In this document: positions 1-7,685 of the stretch, piece by piece
Numbering within the stretch: the stretch's first letter is position 1
How the letters are laid out: each line of letters begins with the position of its first letter
Assembly: GCF_004803895.1 (NCBI RefSeq)
Contig: NZ_CP021978.1
Coordinates: 496,001 to 560,000, forward strand
Source: Streptomyces hawaiiensis
GTDB lineage: Bacteria; Actinomycetota; Actinomycetes; Streptomycetales; Streptomycetaceae
Reading direction: 5' to 3'
DNA: 64,000 nucleotides
Made by a program: the position numbers and the translations under genes
The notes under the pieces: model-generated
What the model saw: the letters and a program-made list of their open reading frames with translations, nothing else
Told to the model about the DNA's origin: nothing
Database searches by the model: none

Positions 1-2
1 TC

Positions 3-179
3 GGCGTCCACCGTTGCATCGGGGCGCCGCTGGCCCGGCTGGAGGCCCTGACCGCGCTGCCTGCGCTGTTCGACCGGTTCCCCGGCCTGCGTCTGGCCGA
101 AGGCGACGAGGGTCTGCGGCAGGTGCCGTCGTTCATCGCGTTCGGCTGGCAGGAGATCCCGGTGCGGCTGCGGGGCTGA
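3..179 (+). CDS. cytochrome P450, C-terminal fragment
   Basis: The reading frame is open from the window edge and encodes the last 58 residues of a cytochrome P450. It begins inside the haem-binding loop: GVHRCIGAPLARLEAL matches the family signature FGxGxHxCxG followed by the L-helix AxLARxE, and the Cys (fifth residue seen) would be the axial haem thiolate. The end (FGWQEIPVRLRG) resembles the usual P450 terminus in which a strand precedes the stop. The rest of the gene lies upstream, so substrate and partners cannot be judged. It converges on the PucR-type regulator. Confidence 0.9.
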   Translation, partial: GVHRCIGAPLARLEALTALPALFDRFPGLRLAEGDEGLRQVPSFIAFGWQEIPVRLRG

Positions 180-223
180 CGCCACCGAAGACACGCCGCC
201 GTGCGGGGCAGCGCGCGGGAGCG

Positions 224-246
224 CGACCGGTCCCCCGTTCCGGTCG
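224..246. terminator. candidate hairpin between convergent P450 and regulator
   Basis: A 7 bp inverted repeat (CGACCGG / CCGGTCG) with a 9 nt loop lies between the P450 stop and the stop of the leftward regulator. There is no T-tract. The position between convergent genes fits a terminator. Otherwise I see nothing in the 180-410 gap. Confidence 0.35.
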
Positions 247-410
247 TGCCCCCGCGGTTAGTTGAACTTACGTCCATGGCCGAGGCCTTGTGAACCGTGT
301 CGATGCCCGCTGCACGCCCGGCAGGGCTCACCCGTGCACAGCCGTGTCCGGATGGCCCGGTTTCGTCCCGCCCGGACCAGGCCGACCGGTTGCCCCGGAG
401 GCAAACCGGC

Positions 411-1904
411 TCACGCCGGGCGCTGGAGATCCGGCAGATCGAGGTCGCCCACGGCCAGGTGCGCCAGCACGACCTCGTACAGGTCGGTGCCCGCTGCGAG
501 GAGCTGACGTTCCAGGACGGGTTCGGCGCTGCGGACGTGTTCGCGCACGGTCTGGGCGTGCACGCCCAGGGCCTGCGCGGCCCGTTCGGCGTTGCCGCCG
601 GCGGCGATCCAGGTGCGCAGCGTCCGGCGCGGGTTGCGCGCGTCGGCGTCCAGCCGCCCCAGCAGGTCCTGCGCCCAGGTGCGTACGGCGGGCCCGGACA
701 GCAGGTCGGCGAGCCGTAGCCCGGGGTCGCCGGTGCCGTCGGCGACGCGGGCGTCGGACAGGCCGATCTGGGTGTTGAGCGCCAGGTGGACGACCGCCCG
801 GACGGTGAGATCGGCGAAGTCGGTGCCGAGCAGGGTCTCGACGCGTTCCATGCGGGCGCGGACGGTGTTGCGGCTGACGCCGAGGACCTTGGCGGCGTTG
901 ACGGCGGTGAACTCCAGGCCCAGACGGCTGGTGGCGAGGAGTTCGGCGCGGGTGTGGTGCGCCAGGGTGTCGAGCGGGCGCAGCACCCGGGACGTCCAGC
1001 CGCGCAGCGCCACCGGGTCCATGAGGCGTTCGGGGTGGGTGCGCTCGGCGTAGACGGCCGTCTTGTCGGGGCGGAAGTGCGCGACGGCGAGGGCGCTGAC
1101 GGCCTGCCCGTAGGCGGTGGCGGTCCGGGCGAGGCTCTGCCGGACGCTGCCGCCGAGGAAGAGATCCGGGTGCCGTCCGACCAGGGACCGCAGGGCGTCG
1201 CCCGTGGTGTCGCGGGGGCTGACGACGATCACGTGCCCGTCCATGGCCGGGCAGCGCACCACCAGGGCGTCCTCCCGGGTCCTGTCCAGGCACTCCTCGG
1301 CGACGCGGTCGCGGACGGCGGGGTCGGACTCGACGACGTACACGCACGCCGTCTCGGCGTCGAGCAGGCCGGGCCACAGTCCGGCGGCGACGCGGCGGGC
1401 GGCGACGGTGTCCTCGACCATGAGCAGTTGCAGGATCGCCAGGCGCAGGTCGGCGGTGGCCCGGCGCAGCCGGTGCCCGGCCGCGGTCGATTCGCCCGCC
1501 GTCAGCAGCAGCTCGAGCACCTGGGCGGTGTGCGTGACGACGTCGGAGGCCCGCCGGTCGAAGGGGGCCTGCCGGGAGACGGCCAGCACGCACGCGTGGG
1601 ACGGGTGCTCCACCCTGACCAGACGCAGGTGGCGCTCCCGGCTCTCCCAGGCCGCGGAGGCGATCCGGCCGGCGGTGATGTCCGCGACCAGGTCCTCGTC
1701 CAGGGGGAGCCGGTCTCCGGCGACGAGGTTCCCGGCGGCGTCCTGCAGGGCCACGGTCGCGCCCACGGTGCCCGAGAGCCAGGCGACGACTCTGCGGACA
1801 TCGCGCCCGGCCGGGCGCAGGTGCTCGAGCAGTTCCTCCGCCCACGCCGGATCCGTGCCGGCCCGCGTCTCCCGCTGCCGGTTCCCGTCCTCTCGGCCAG
1901 CCAC
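411..1904 (-). CDS. PucR/CdaR-type transcriptional regulator with two C-terminal HTH segments
   Basis: This 497-residue soluble protein has the architecture of PucR/CdaR regulators: a long N-terminal sensory region without obvious membrane segments, then an HTH_30-type DNA-binding domain (NAAKVLGVSRNTVRARMERV, about residues 320-345). A second similar segment near the C-terminus (GNAERAAQALGVHAQTVREHV, about 430-450) also reads as a helix-turn-helix, which is unusual because most family members have one. The GTG start is preceded by GAGGGGAAG at proper spacing. No neighbour identifies its target; the convergent P450 or its own gene are possibilities. Confidence 0.8.
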   Translation of the reverse strand: MAGREDGNRQRETRAGTDPAWAEELLEHLRPAGRDVRRVVAWLSGTVGATVALQDAAGNLVAGDRLPLDEDLVADITAGRIASAAWESRERHLRLVRVEHPSHACVLAVSRQAPFDRRASDVVTHTAQVLELLLTAGESTAAGHRLRRATADLRLAILQLLMVEDTVAARRVAAGLWPGLLDAETACVYVVESDPAVRDRVAEECLDRTREDALVVRCPAMDGHVIVVSPRDTTGDALRSLVGRHPDLFLGGSVRQSLARTATAYGQAVSALAVAHFRPDKTAVYAERTHPERLMDPVALRGWTSRVLRPLDTLAHHTRAELLATSRLGLEFTAVNAAKVLGVSRNTVRARMERVETLLGTDFADLTVRAVVHLALNTQIGLSDARVADGTGDPGLRLADLLSGPAVRTWAQDLLGRLDADARNPRRTLRTWIAAGGNAERAAQALGVHAQTVREHVRSAEPVLERQLLAAGTDLYEVVLAHLAVGDLDLPDLQRPA

Positions 1905-2061
1905 CTCGGTCTTCCCCTCGCTCCTCGTGCCGCCTCCGGCACACCGGTCGGGGACGTTACCTCACGTCGGAGGGCTCTCCTCCCGGCCCGAACGCCGCAC
2001 GGCGGGGGCCTCGCCCCCGGCCCGGTACCCCTCCCTGCGTCGCCGACCCGCGCCGGCGGCA

Positions 2062-2067
2062 TAAGCT
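2062..2067 (+). promoter_or_regulatory. -10 element of a leaderless promoter (YrdC/Sua5-family gene)
   Basis: TAAGCT matches TANNNT and ends 6 nt before the ATG at 2074, so transcription would begin at or next to the start codon. No ribosome-binding site precedes that ATG. No convincing -35 is visible. Confidence 0.4.
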
Positions 2068-2073
2068 CGGCGG

Positions 2074-2694
2074 ATGGCGAAGTACTACGACGTGCACCCC
2101 GACAACCCCCAGCCCCGCACCATCGGCCAGATCGCCGACAGCATCCGCGCCGACGCTCTTGTCGCCTACCCCACGGACTCCTGCTACGCACTGGGCTGCC
2201 GGCTCGGCAGCCGTGACGGCATCGACCGGATCCGTACGATCCGCAAGCTCGACGACCGGCACCACTTCACCCTCGTGTGCCAGGACTTCGCGCAGCTCGG
2301 CCGGTTCGTGCAGATCGACAACGACGTGTTCCGCGCGATCAAGGCGTCGACGCCCGGCAGCTACACGTTCATCCTGCCCGCGACGAAGGAGGTGCCGCGC
2401 ATGCTGCAGCACCCCAAGAAGAAGACGGTCGGTGTGCGCATCCCCGACCACGTCGTCACGCAGGCCCTGCTCGCGGAACTCGGTGAGCCGCTGCTGTCCA
2501 GCACCCTGCTGCTGCCCGGCGAGGAGGAGCCGATGACGCAGGGCTGGGAGATCAAGGACCTGCTCGACCACGTGCTGGACGGGGTGGTCGACTCCGGCGA
2601 CTGCGGTACCGAACCGACGACGGTCATCGACTTCTCCGGCGGGGAGGCCGAGATCGTGCGGCACGGCGCGGGCGACACCTCACGGTTCGAGTAG
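2074..2694 (+). CDS. YrdC/YciO/Sua5-family L-threonylcarbamoyladenylate synthase-like protein
   Basis: The 206-residue protein belongs to the Sua5/YciO/YrdC family. That family makes threonylcarbamoyl-AMP from threonine, bicarbonate and ATP for t6A37 tRNA modification, or, in the YciO branch, has a less certain role. Visible family features include ALVAYPTDSCYALGCRLGS near residues 28-46 (substrate pocket), the RIRTIRK helix, and STPGSYTFILPAT. Length matches the short YciO/YrdC type without the extra Sua5 C-terminal domain. The essential TsaC function may be encoded elsewhere, so this could be a paralogue. It has no operon partner, and the start looks leaderless. Confidence 0.85.
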   Translation: MAKYYDVHPDNPQPRTIGQIADSIRADALVAYPTDSCYALGCRLGSRDGIDRIRTIRKLDDRHHFTLVCQDFAQLGRFVQIDNDVFRAIKASTPGSYTFILPATKEVPRMLQHPKKKTVGVRIPDHVVTQALLAELGEPLLSSTLLLPGEEEPMTQGWEIKDLLDHVLDGVVDSGDCGTEPTTVIDFSGGEAEIVRHGAGDTSRFE

Positions 2695-2738
2695 ACGGTA
2701 AAGCGGGGACCAAGGGCCGTTCACGGTTCAACCACGTG

Positions 2739-2762
2739 CCGGGGGTGGGCGAAATGCCCCGG
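2739..2762. terminator. candidate terminator hairpin after the YrdC-family gene
   Basis: CCGGGG and CCCCGG form a 6 bp stem around a 12 nt loop that itself contains a short GGGC/GCCC stem. It lies 45 nt after the upstream stop, with no T-run. Confidence 0.35.
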
Positions 2763-2847
2763 GAACGGGCGTGCCACGATGCCCGTGATCCGCCCGGTCA
2801 CGCGGACGGGTTCCTGGCCCCCACCCCCGCAGAGAGGCAGCCCAGCC

Positions 2848-3603
2848 ATGACCGCCGTACAGGGAACCGACGTCGACATCGCCACCGAGGACGGCACCGC
2901 CGACGCGTATCTGGCCCACCCCGCCGACGGGGCCGCCCACCCGGCGGTCCTGGTCTTCATGGACGCCTTCGGTCTGCGACCGCAGCTGCGCTCCATGGCC
3001 GACCGGCTGGCCGCCGAGGGCTACACGGTGCTGGTGCCGAACGTGTTCTACCGGCACGGTCGCGCCCCGCTGTTCGACCTGCCCGAGTTCATCGATCCGG
3101 GGGCGCGTCCGGAGCTCTTCGAGCGCATCGTGCCGGTCATGCAGGGCCTGACGAACGAGCGGGCGATGCGGGACGCCGGTGCGTTTCTGAGCTGGCTGGA
3201 CGGGTCCCCGGCCGTGGCCGACGGTCCGGTCGCGCTGACCGGTTACTGCATGGGCGCCCGCCTCTCGCTGCTCACCGCCGGCACCTACCCGGAGCGGGTC
3301 GCGGCCGCCGCCGGATTCCACGGCGGGCGGCTGGCCACGGACACCCCGGACAGCCCCCACCTGGTGGCCGGCAAGGTCACCGCCGAGCTGTACTTCGGCC
3401 ACGCCGACCAGGACCCCTCCCTGCCCGAGGAGCAGATCGAGCGCCTGGAGGGGGCACTGACGGCGGCGGGCGTGCGCCACCGCTGCGAGGTGTACACGGG
3501 CGCGCCCCACGGTTTCACGCAGGCCGACACCGCCTCGTACCACCAGGAGGGCGACGAGCGGCACTGGTCGGCGCTGCTGGACCTGCTGAAGCGCACATTC
3601 TGA
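2848..3603 (+). CDS. dienelactone hydrolase family protein
   Basis: This is an alpha/beta hydrolase of the dienelactone hydrolase family, 251 residues from the ATG at 2848. That start has a GAGAGGCAG ribosome-binding site, and the frame stays open upstream for 23 more codons without one. The nucleophile elbow GYCMGAR, around residue 133, carries the Cys typical of the family instead of Ser. FGHADQDPS supplies the acid and GAPHGFTQ the catalytic His. The family hydrolyses dienelactones or related cyclic esters. No aromatic-degradation genes lie nearby, so a general esterase role is as likely. It is cytoplasmic and monocistronic. Confidence 0.85.
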   Translation: MTAVQGTDVDIATEDGTADAYLAHPADGAAHPAVLVFMDAFGLRPQLRSMADRLAAEGYTVLVPNVFYRHGRAPLFDLPEFIDPGARPELFERIVPVMQGLTNERAMRDAGAFLSWLDGSPAVADGPVALTGYCMGARLSLLTAGTYPERVAAAAGFHGGRLATDTPDSPHLVAGKVTAELYFGHADQDPSLPEEQIERLEGALTAAGVRHRCEVYTGAPHGFTQADTASYHQEGDERHWSALLDLLKRTF

Positions 3604-3723
3604 CCCCAATCGGTTCCTGCCGAACGCGAGTTGCCGGCCTACCGACGGTAAGGGCTTGCTCTCCCGCGATCCCTGCGCGTAGACCTTGCTGAACACCAGC
3701 CATGACTCGGGGGGAGTTGGCGC

Positions 3724-4554
3724 ATGGACGGCACGGTCGACGGGTTCCGCTACGGTGCGGTGACCCCGGTGGCGGCGTATCTGATGGCCTGTCTGGGAGG
3801 GGCCCTGGGGCTGCGGTGCATCGTGCGCTCGCTGCTCGACGCGCGGTCCTGGAAGACGGGTTGGCTTGCGTTAGGCGCCGCCTCCATCGGATGCGGCATC
3901 TGGACGATGCACTTCATCGCCATGATCGGCTTCCACGTGGAGGAGACCCGGGTCCGGTACGACGCGGCCACGACGGTGCTCAGTCTCGTCGTGGCCGTCG
4001 TCGTGGTGGGCGTCGGCGTGTTCATCGTCGGCCACCGCGGCACGAGCGGCGCCACGCTGGCGGTGGCGGGCGCGGTCACCGGACTGGGCGTGGCGGGCAT
4101 GCACTACCTCGGCATGGCGGCGATGCGGCTGAACGGCGAGGTCGGCTACGACCCGGTCGGTGTCGCGCTGTCCGTGCTGATCGCCATCGGCGCCGCGACC
4201 GCCGCGCTGTGGTCGGCCGTCACCATCCGGGGCTTCCTGACGAGCCTCGGGGCGAGCCTGGTGATGGGCGTGGCGGTGTCCGGGATGCACTACACGGGCA
4301 TGGCCGCCGTCAGCGTCCACGTGCACGACACGACCGGCGGGACATGGGCGGGCGACTCGCCCACGTCCCTGCTGCTGCCGATGCTGCTGGGGCCGGTGGT
4401 CTTCCTGCTGCTGGCCGGGGTCGTGGTGATGTTCGATCCGCTGCTGGTGCTGGGCGAGCGGTCGCCCGCACCTCAGCCGGGCCCGGCAGCCAACTCCGTT
4501 GCGTCGCCCCGCCCTTCGTGGCGCGAGCCGGCCGCACCCACGCGCGAGCGGTGA
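3724..4554 (+). CDS. MHYT-domain integral membrane sensor protein
   Basis: The 276-residue protein is nearly all membrane segments (about seven) and carries the three MHYT-type repeats: WTMHFIAMIGFHV, GMHYLGMAAM and GMHYTGMAAV, with the conserved Met and His facing the membrane. MHYT domains are proposed to bind copper and sense O2, CO or NO. Here the domain stands alone, with only a short Pro-rich tail in place of a GGDEF/EAL output, so the signalling partner is unknown. The start has a strong GGGGGGAG site. Codon 50 (3871-3873) is TTA, the rare Leu codon read by the bldA tRNA in Streptomyces, which suggests development-linked translation. Confidence 0.9.
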   Translation: MDGTVDGFRYGAVTPVAAYLMACLGGALGLRCIVRSLLDARSWKTGWLALGAASIGCGIWTMHFIAMIGFHVEETRVRYDAATTVLSLVVAVVVVGVGVFIVGHRGTSGATLAVAGAVTGLGVAGMHYLGMAAMRLNGEVGYDPVGVALSVLIAIGAATAALWSAVTIRGFLTSLGASLVMGVAVSGMHYTGMAAVSVHVHDTTGGTWAGDSPTSLLLPMLLGPVVFLLLAGVVVMFDPLLVLGERSPAPQPGPAANSVASPRPSWREPAAPTRER

Positions 4555-4589
4555 GGAAACCCGCCTGCGGACGGGGCCTGGCTCGATTG

Positions 4590-4595
4590 TTACGG
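4590..4595 (+). promoter_or_regulatory. -10 element of a leaderless promoter (metallophosphoesterase)
   Basis: TACGGT lies 7 nt before the GTG at 4603, placing transcription initiation at the start codon. No Shine-Dalgarno sequence is present. Confidence 0.4.
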
Positions 4596-4602
4596 TGCAC
4601 CG

Positions 4603-6108
4603 GTGTCTGACTCCTCACGCGATACCGCCGAAGGCGCCGGCTGGGGTACCACCGAACGGGGCGCGTACCGGCAGTTGATGCCGCCGAAGGTCGAGAAGAT
4701 CTCCTGGCTGAACCCCAGGATGCTGTGGGTCGCCCGCAACGGCGTGCTGGCCTCCTGGTTCGGGGACCCGACCGGCAGGAGGCGCAGCCGGTGGGTGGCG
4801 CAGCGGGCCGCCTTCGGCGCACCGGCCGACAAGGTGATCCGGCGCGACGACCCGGACCGGTTCTCGTTCCTCGTCATCGGCGACACCGGCGAGGGCGACG
4901 ACCCCCAGTACGCCGTCGTGCCGGGCCTCCTGAAGACCGGTCAGGACACCCGCTTCGCCGTGCTGGCCAGTGACGTGATCTACCCGGTGGGCAGCGCGGA
5001 CGACTACGACACCAAGTTCTTCCGCCCCTACCGGGACTACGGGGCGCCGATCTACGCGATACCCGGCAACCACGACTGGTACGAGGACCTCGGCGGCTTC
5101 ATGCGCGTCTTCTGCGACGACGCCCCACCCCTGCCGCCCGAGCCCCGTCCGCGCCCCCTCACCCGGGCCTGGCTGCGGACGCTGCTGTGGCACCGGCCGC
5201 GTCCGGACGAGGGGCAACGCCTCACCGAGGTACGCACGTTGCGCTCCAGCGCCGCCCAACAGGCCGTCCAGCCGGGCCCGTACTGGGCGATCGACGCCGG
5301 CCCGGTGCGGATCATCGGCATCGACACGGGCCTGCTCGGCACCCTCGACGCCGAGCAGGGCGCCTGGCTGCGCGAGGTCTCCCGGGACTCCCGCCCGAAA
5401 ATCCTGGTCACCGGCTCACCCCTGTATGTGGACGGCCGACGCGAGCCGTGCGCCATCGAAGGGGGCGGCACCGTCGACGACATCGTCCGCGACCCGGCCC
5501 ACCACTACGTGGCGGCGATCGGCGGCGACATCCACAACTACCAGCGCTACCCCGTCCGGCTGGACGACGGCCGCACGCTCCAGTACGTCGTCGCGGGCGG
5601 GGGCGGCGCGTTCATGCACGCCACCCACACGATCCCCCGCGTCAACGTCGCGGGCGTCACCGAGCAGGACTTCCGCTGCTATCCGCTGCGCGGCGACTCC
5701 CTCGCCTTCTACAGCAGGCTCTACGGCCGCCGGTTGCGGATGCGCCGCTTCTTCACGCTCACCGAGGCCGAGGCGACGGCCGTGATCGCCGAGCGGCTCG
5801 GCATCGAACCCACGCGCACCCCGGGCGCCTCGACCCGTGTCACCCGGCGCGTCCGCCTGGTCGCCGGGCTGCTCGGCACCGGCCGCCGCCCCGACAAGGC
5901 CAAGCGGTTCCGGCTGCCCGTGCGGAAGATCTACACGTCGCTGTTCTCACCGAGCTCGGCGACGTACAGCCCGCCGTTCTTCAAGTGCTTCCTGCGCCTG
6001 GACGTCTCCCCGGAGTCGGTCCGCCTGCGCTGCTACGCGGCCACCGGCAACCGCGCCCAGGAGGTCGCCCCGCCGGTCGAGGACGAGGTGACGATCCCGC
6101 TGCGCTGA
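4603..6108 (+). CDS. calcineurin-like metallophosphoesterase
   Basis: The 501-residue protein has the binuclear metallophosphoesterase motifs in order: FLVIGDTGEGD (Asp94), LASDVIYPVG (Asp124, in a SD context where GD is usual), AIPGNHDWYE (Asn156-His157-Asp158) and IGGDIHNYQRY for the late His/Asp pair. The catalytic core spans about residues 85-340. A further 150 residues of unassigned C-terminal sequence follow. No signal peptide is visible. The substrate is unknown; members of this broad family cleave phosphomonoesters or diesters. The GTG start appears leaderless. Confidence 0.85.
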   Translation: MSDSSRDTAEGAGWGTTERGAYRQLMPPKVEKISWLNPRMLWVARNGVLASWFGDPTGRRRSRWVAQRAAFGAPADKVIRRDDPDRFSFLVIGDTGEGDDPQYAVVPGLLKTGQDTRFAVLASDVIYPVGSADDYDTKFFRPYRDYGAPIYAIPGNHDWYEDLGGFMRVFCDDAPPLPPEPRPRPLTRAWLRTLLWHRPRPDEGQRLTEVRTLRSSAAQQAVQPGPYWAIDAGPVRIIGIDTGLLGTLDAEQGAWLREVSRDSRPKILVTGSPLYVDGRREPCAIEGGGTVDDIVRDPAHHYVAAIGGDIHNYQRYPVRLDDGRTLQYVVAGGGGAFMHATHTIPRVNVAGVTEQDFRCYPLRGDSLAFYSRLYGRRLRMRRFFTLTEAEATAVIAERLGIEPTRTPGASTRVTRRVRLVAGLLGTGRRPDKAKRFRLPVRKIYTSLFSPSSATYSPPFFKCFLRLDVSPESVRLRCYAATGNRAQEVAPPVEDEVTIPLR

Positions 6109-6289
6109 CGGGCGGGACGGGAACGACGGACCCCGGCACCCCACGGCGGCCCGATACTCGGCCAGGCCGACGGGGACAGAGGGCGGCCCGTCTGCTGCCC
6201 GCCCCGCGGCGCCCCCCTGGCAGGCCGTTCACAGCCGATCCCGCGGGATGCGACCACGGGGCCGCCCCCGCCCCCGCCCCCGGCCCGCA

Positions 6290-6378
6290 GCGCCCGGCGA
6301 TGGCACACCCGCGGCCCGGTTCCGGCCCGGCCCGCGGCGCCCGGCGATGGCACACCCGTGGCCCGGTTCCGGCCCGGC
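6290..6378. repeat. 42-bp imperfect direct repeat (two copies)
   Basis: Two copies, 6290-6331 and 6337-6378, are identical except for one base (CGCGG versus CGTGG) and are offset by 47 bp. They lie between the convergent metallophosphoesterase and dioxygenase genes, with the second copy ending just before the dioxygenase stop codon at 6384. A run of C-rich pentamers precedes them at about 6264-6283. This looks like a local duplication. Nothing else is seen in 6109-6383. Confidence 0.9.
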
Positions 6379-6383
6379 GCTGG

Positions 6384-7358
6384 TCACCAGCGGCCGGGTG
6401 CGGTCCCGGTGATCGGCTCCGACGGCCTGCCGTCCACCCCGACGGGCACGTCCCCCGCGAGCATCACCCGGTGCATGATCCGCGGACGGTCGAGGTGGGC
6501 GGTGTCGCCCGGGGCCAGGTGCATGGTGGCGCGGTTGTCCCAGAACGCCACGCTGCCCGGCTCCCAGCGGAACCGGACCGTGTACTCGGGCCGGACCGCC
6601 TGCTCCAGCAGCATCTCCAGGATCGCGCCGCTCTCGGGCCGGGAGAGGCCGGCGATCTGCTCAACGTAATAGCCGTTGACGTAGAGGATCCGCTCCCCCG
6701 TCTCGGGGTGGACGCGCACCAGGGGGTGCAGCGAGGCGACCTGCCGGTCCAGCAGGTGCCGGACGTACGCGTCGTCGCCGGGACGTGGCTGGTAGCCGAC
6801 GCCGAGCCGGTGCTCGGCCCGCAGTCCGTCGACGAACTGCCGCAGCGGCACGGAGAGTCCGGAGTACGCCGCCGCCAGGTTCGACCAGGTGGTGTCGCCG
6901 CCGTAGGGCGGTACGGTCTCGGCGCGCAGGATCGTGGCGGCGGGCGGGTCGACGCGGGCGCCGTGGTCGCAGTGCCAGCCGCGCAGCAGCGTGTGGCGGC
7001 GTCGCCGCAGCCACTCGTCGTGCTCCATCCCGAACCGCCCGCCCAGCTCCAGCCGGTCGGCGGTCGTCTCGACCTCGGGGAAGTCCGGGGGCGAGGCCTT
7101 GCCCCGCCGGGGCAGCACCACGATCTCACCGAACCGGCGCGCGAGCGCCACGTGCCCGGCGTGGTCCAGCCGCTGCCCCCGGAAGAACACCACCTTCCAC
7201 CGCAGCACCGCCGCCCGGATCGCGGCGACCACGACGTCATCCAGGTCCGCCGCCAGATCGACCCCGCTGATCTCGGCCCCGATATGCCCGGCGGCCGGCC
7301 GCACCTCCACCCCGGCCTCCCGCGCCGCCTCGTCCGTCGTCCGGTCGTCCGTCGTCAT
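6384..7358 (-). CDS. TauD/TfdA-family Fe(II)/2-oxoglutarate-dependent dioxygenase
   Basis: The 324-residue protein has the iron triad of this family: GWHCDHG (His129-x-Asp131) and NRATMHLAPGD (His280), followed by RPRIMHRVML with the Arg that binds 2-oxoglutarate. The N-terminal GAEISGVDL segment is typical of TauD. Such enzymes hydroxylate taurine, other sulfonates or alkyl sulfates, releasing sulfite or sulfate, and use O2 and 2-oxoglutarate. No sulfonate transporter is adjacent, so the substrate is open. It converges on the metallophosphoesterase. Confidence 0.9.
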   Translation of the reverse strand: MTTDDRTTDEAAREAGVEVRPAAGHIGAEISGVDLAADLDDVVVAAIRAAVLRWKVVFFRGQRLDHAGHVALARRFGEIVVLPRRGKASPPDFPEVETTADRLELGGRFGMEHDEWLRRRRHTLLRGWHCDHGARVDPPAATILRAETVPPYGGDTTWSNLAAAYSGLSVPLRQFVDGLRAEHRLGVGYQPRPGDDAYVRHLLDRQVASLHPLVRVHPETGERILYVNGYYVEQIAGLSRPESGAILEMLLEQAVRPEYTVRFRWEPGSVAFWDNRATMHLAPGDTAHLDRPRIMHRVMLAGDVPVGVDGRPSEPITGTAPGRW

Positions 7359-7583
7359 GAGCGCTCCGCGGGTCGTGGGCCTGCCTGCCTTCCCGAAGAT
7401 CGTGACAGTGATCTCCGCCGAGGGCGACCACCCCTACGAGGAACAGCGAGGCCCGACCGGCTCAGGGCGAACCTCGGCGAGGGCAGACCGCGGCGCTTCG
7501 AGGAGCTGATCGACGCCGTGCGCACCTCCCCCGAAGCGACCGACGCCTGGGGCGGCGCGACGGAGGAGTCCCTTCCGACCTAA
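7359..7583. other. non-coding stretch with a possible gene remnant
   Basis: No convincing complete gene lies between the dioxygenase start and the sugar-operon promoter. On the plus strand, about 7390-7583 shows short protein-like stretches in different frames (FPKIVTVISAEGDHPYEEQR, then RRFEELIDAVRTSPEATDAW ending at a stop at 7581-7583). The second resembles part of a winged-helix regulator, so this may be a decayed gene. I cannot identify the parent family. Confidence 0.3.
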
Positions 7584-7673
7584 CTCGTTAAAGGTCGAGC
7601 GGTCGCACGCCTTGACAGGCCCGTTCCGCGCTCACATCATCTGGGGCATCAACCCACGGCTAACACGAGTTAG
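7581..7673 (+). promoter_or_regulatory. promoter and candidate LacI operators of the fructo-oligosaccharide operon
   Basis: A vegetative-type promoter is visible: TTGACA at 7612-7617, a 17 nt spacer, and CATCAT at 7635-7640. Two related palindromes flank it: TAACTCGTTA at 7581-7590 (TAAC/GTTA arms, 2 nt centre) and CTAACACGAGTTAG at 7660-7673 (CTAAC/GTTAG arms, 4 nt centre). One is upstream of -35 and one downstream of the start point, a layout that would allow repression by the LacI protein encoded 5 kb downstream. Confidence 0.6.
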
Positions 7674-7685
7674 GCCCCACACAAG

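Noticed and set aside
6264..6378. Mobile-element end or attachment site
   Set aside because: There is a direct repeat but no transposase, integrase, tRNA gene or terminal inverted repeats nearby.
5187..7583. 798-residue plus-strand frame
   Set aside because: Runs out of frame through the metallophosphoesterase and antisense to the dioxygenase; low-complexity Arg/Pro sequence.
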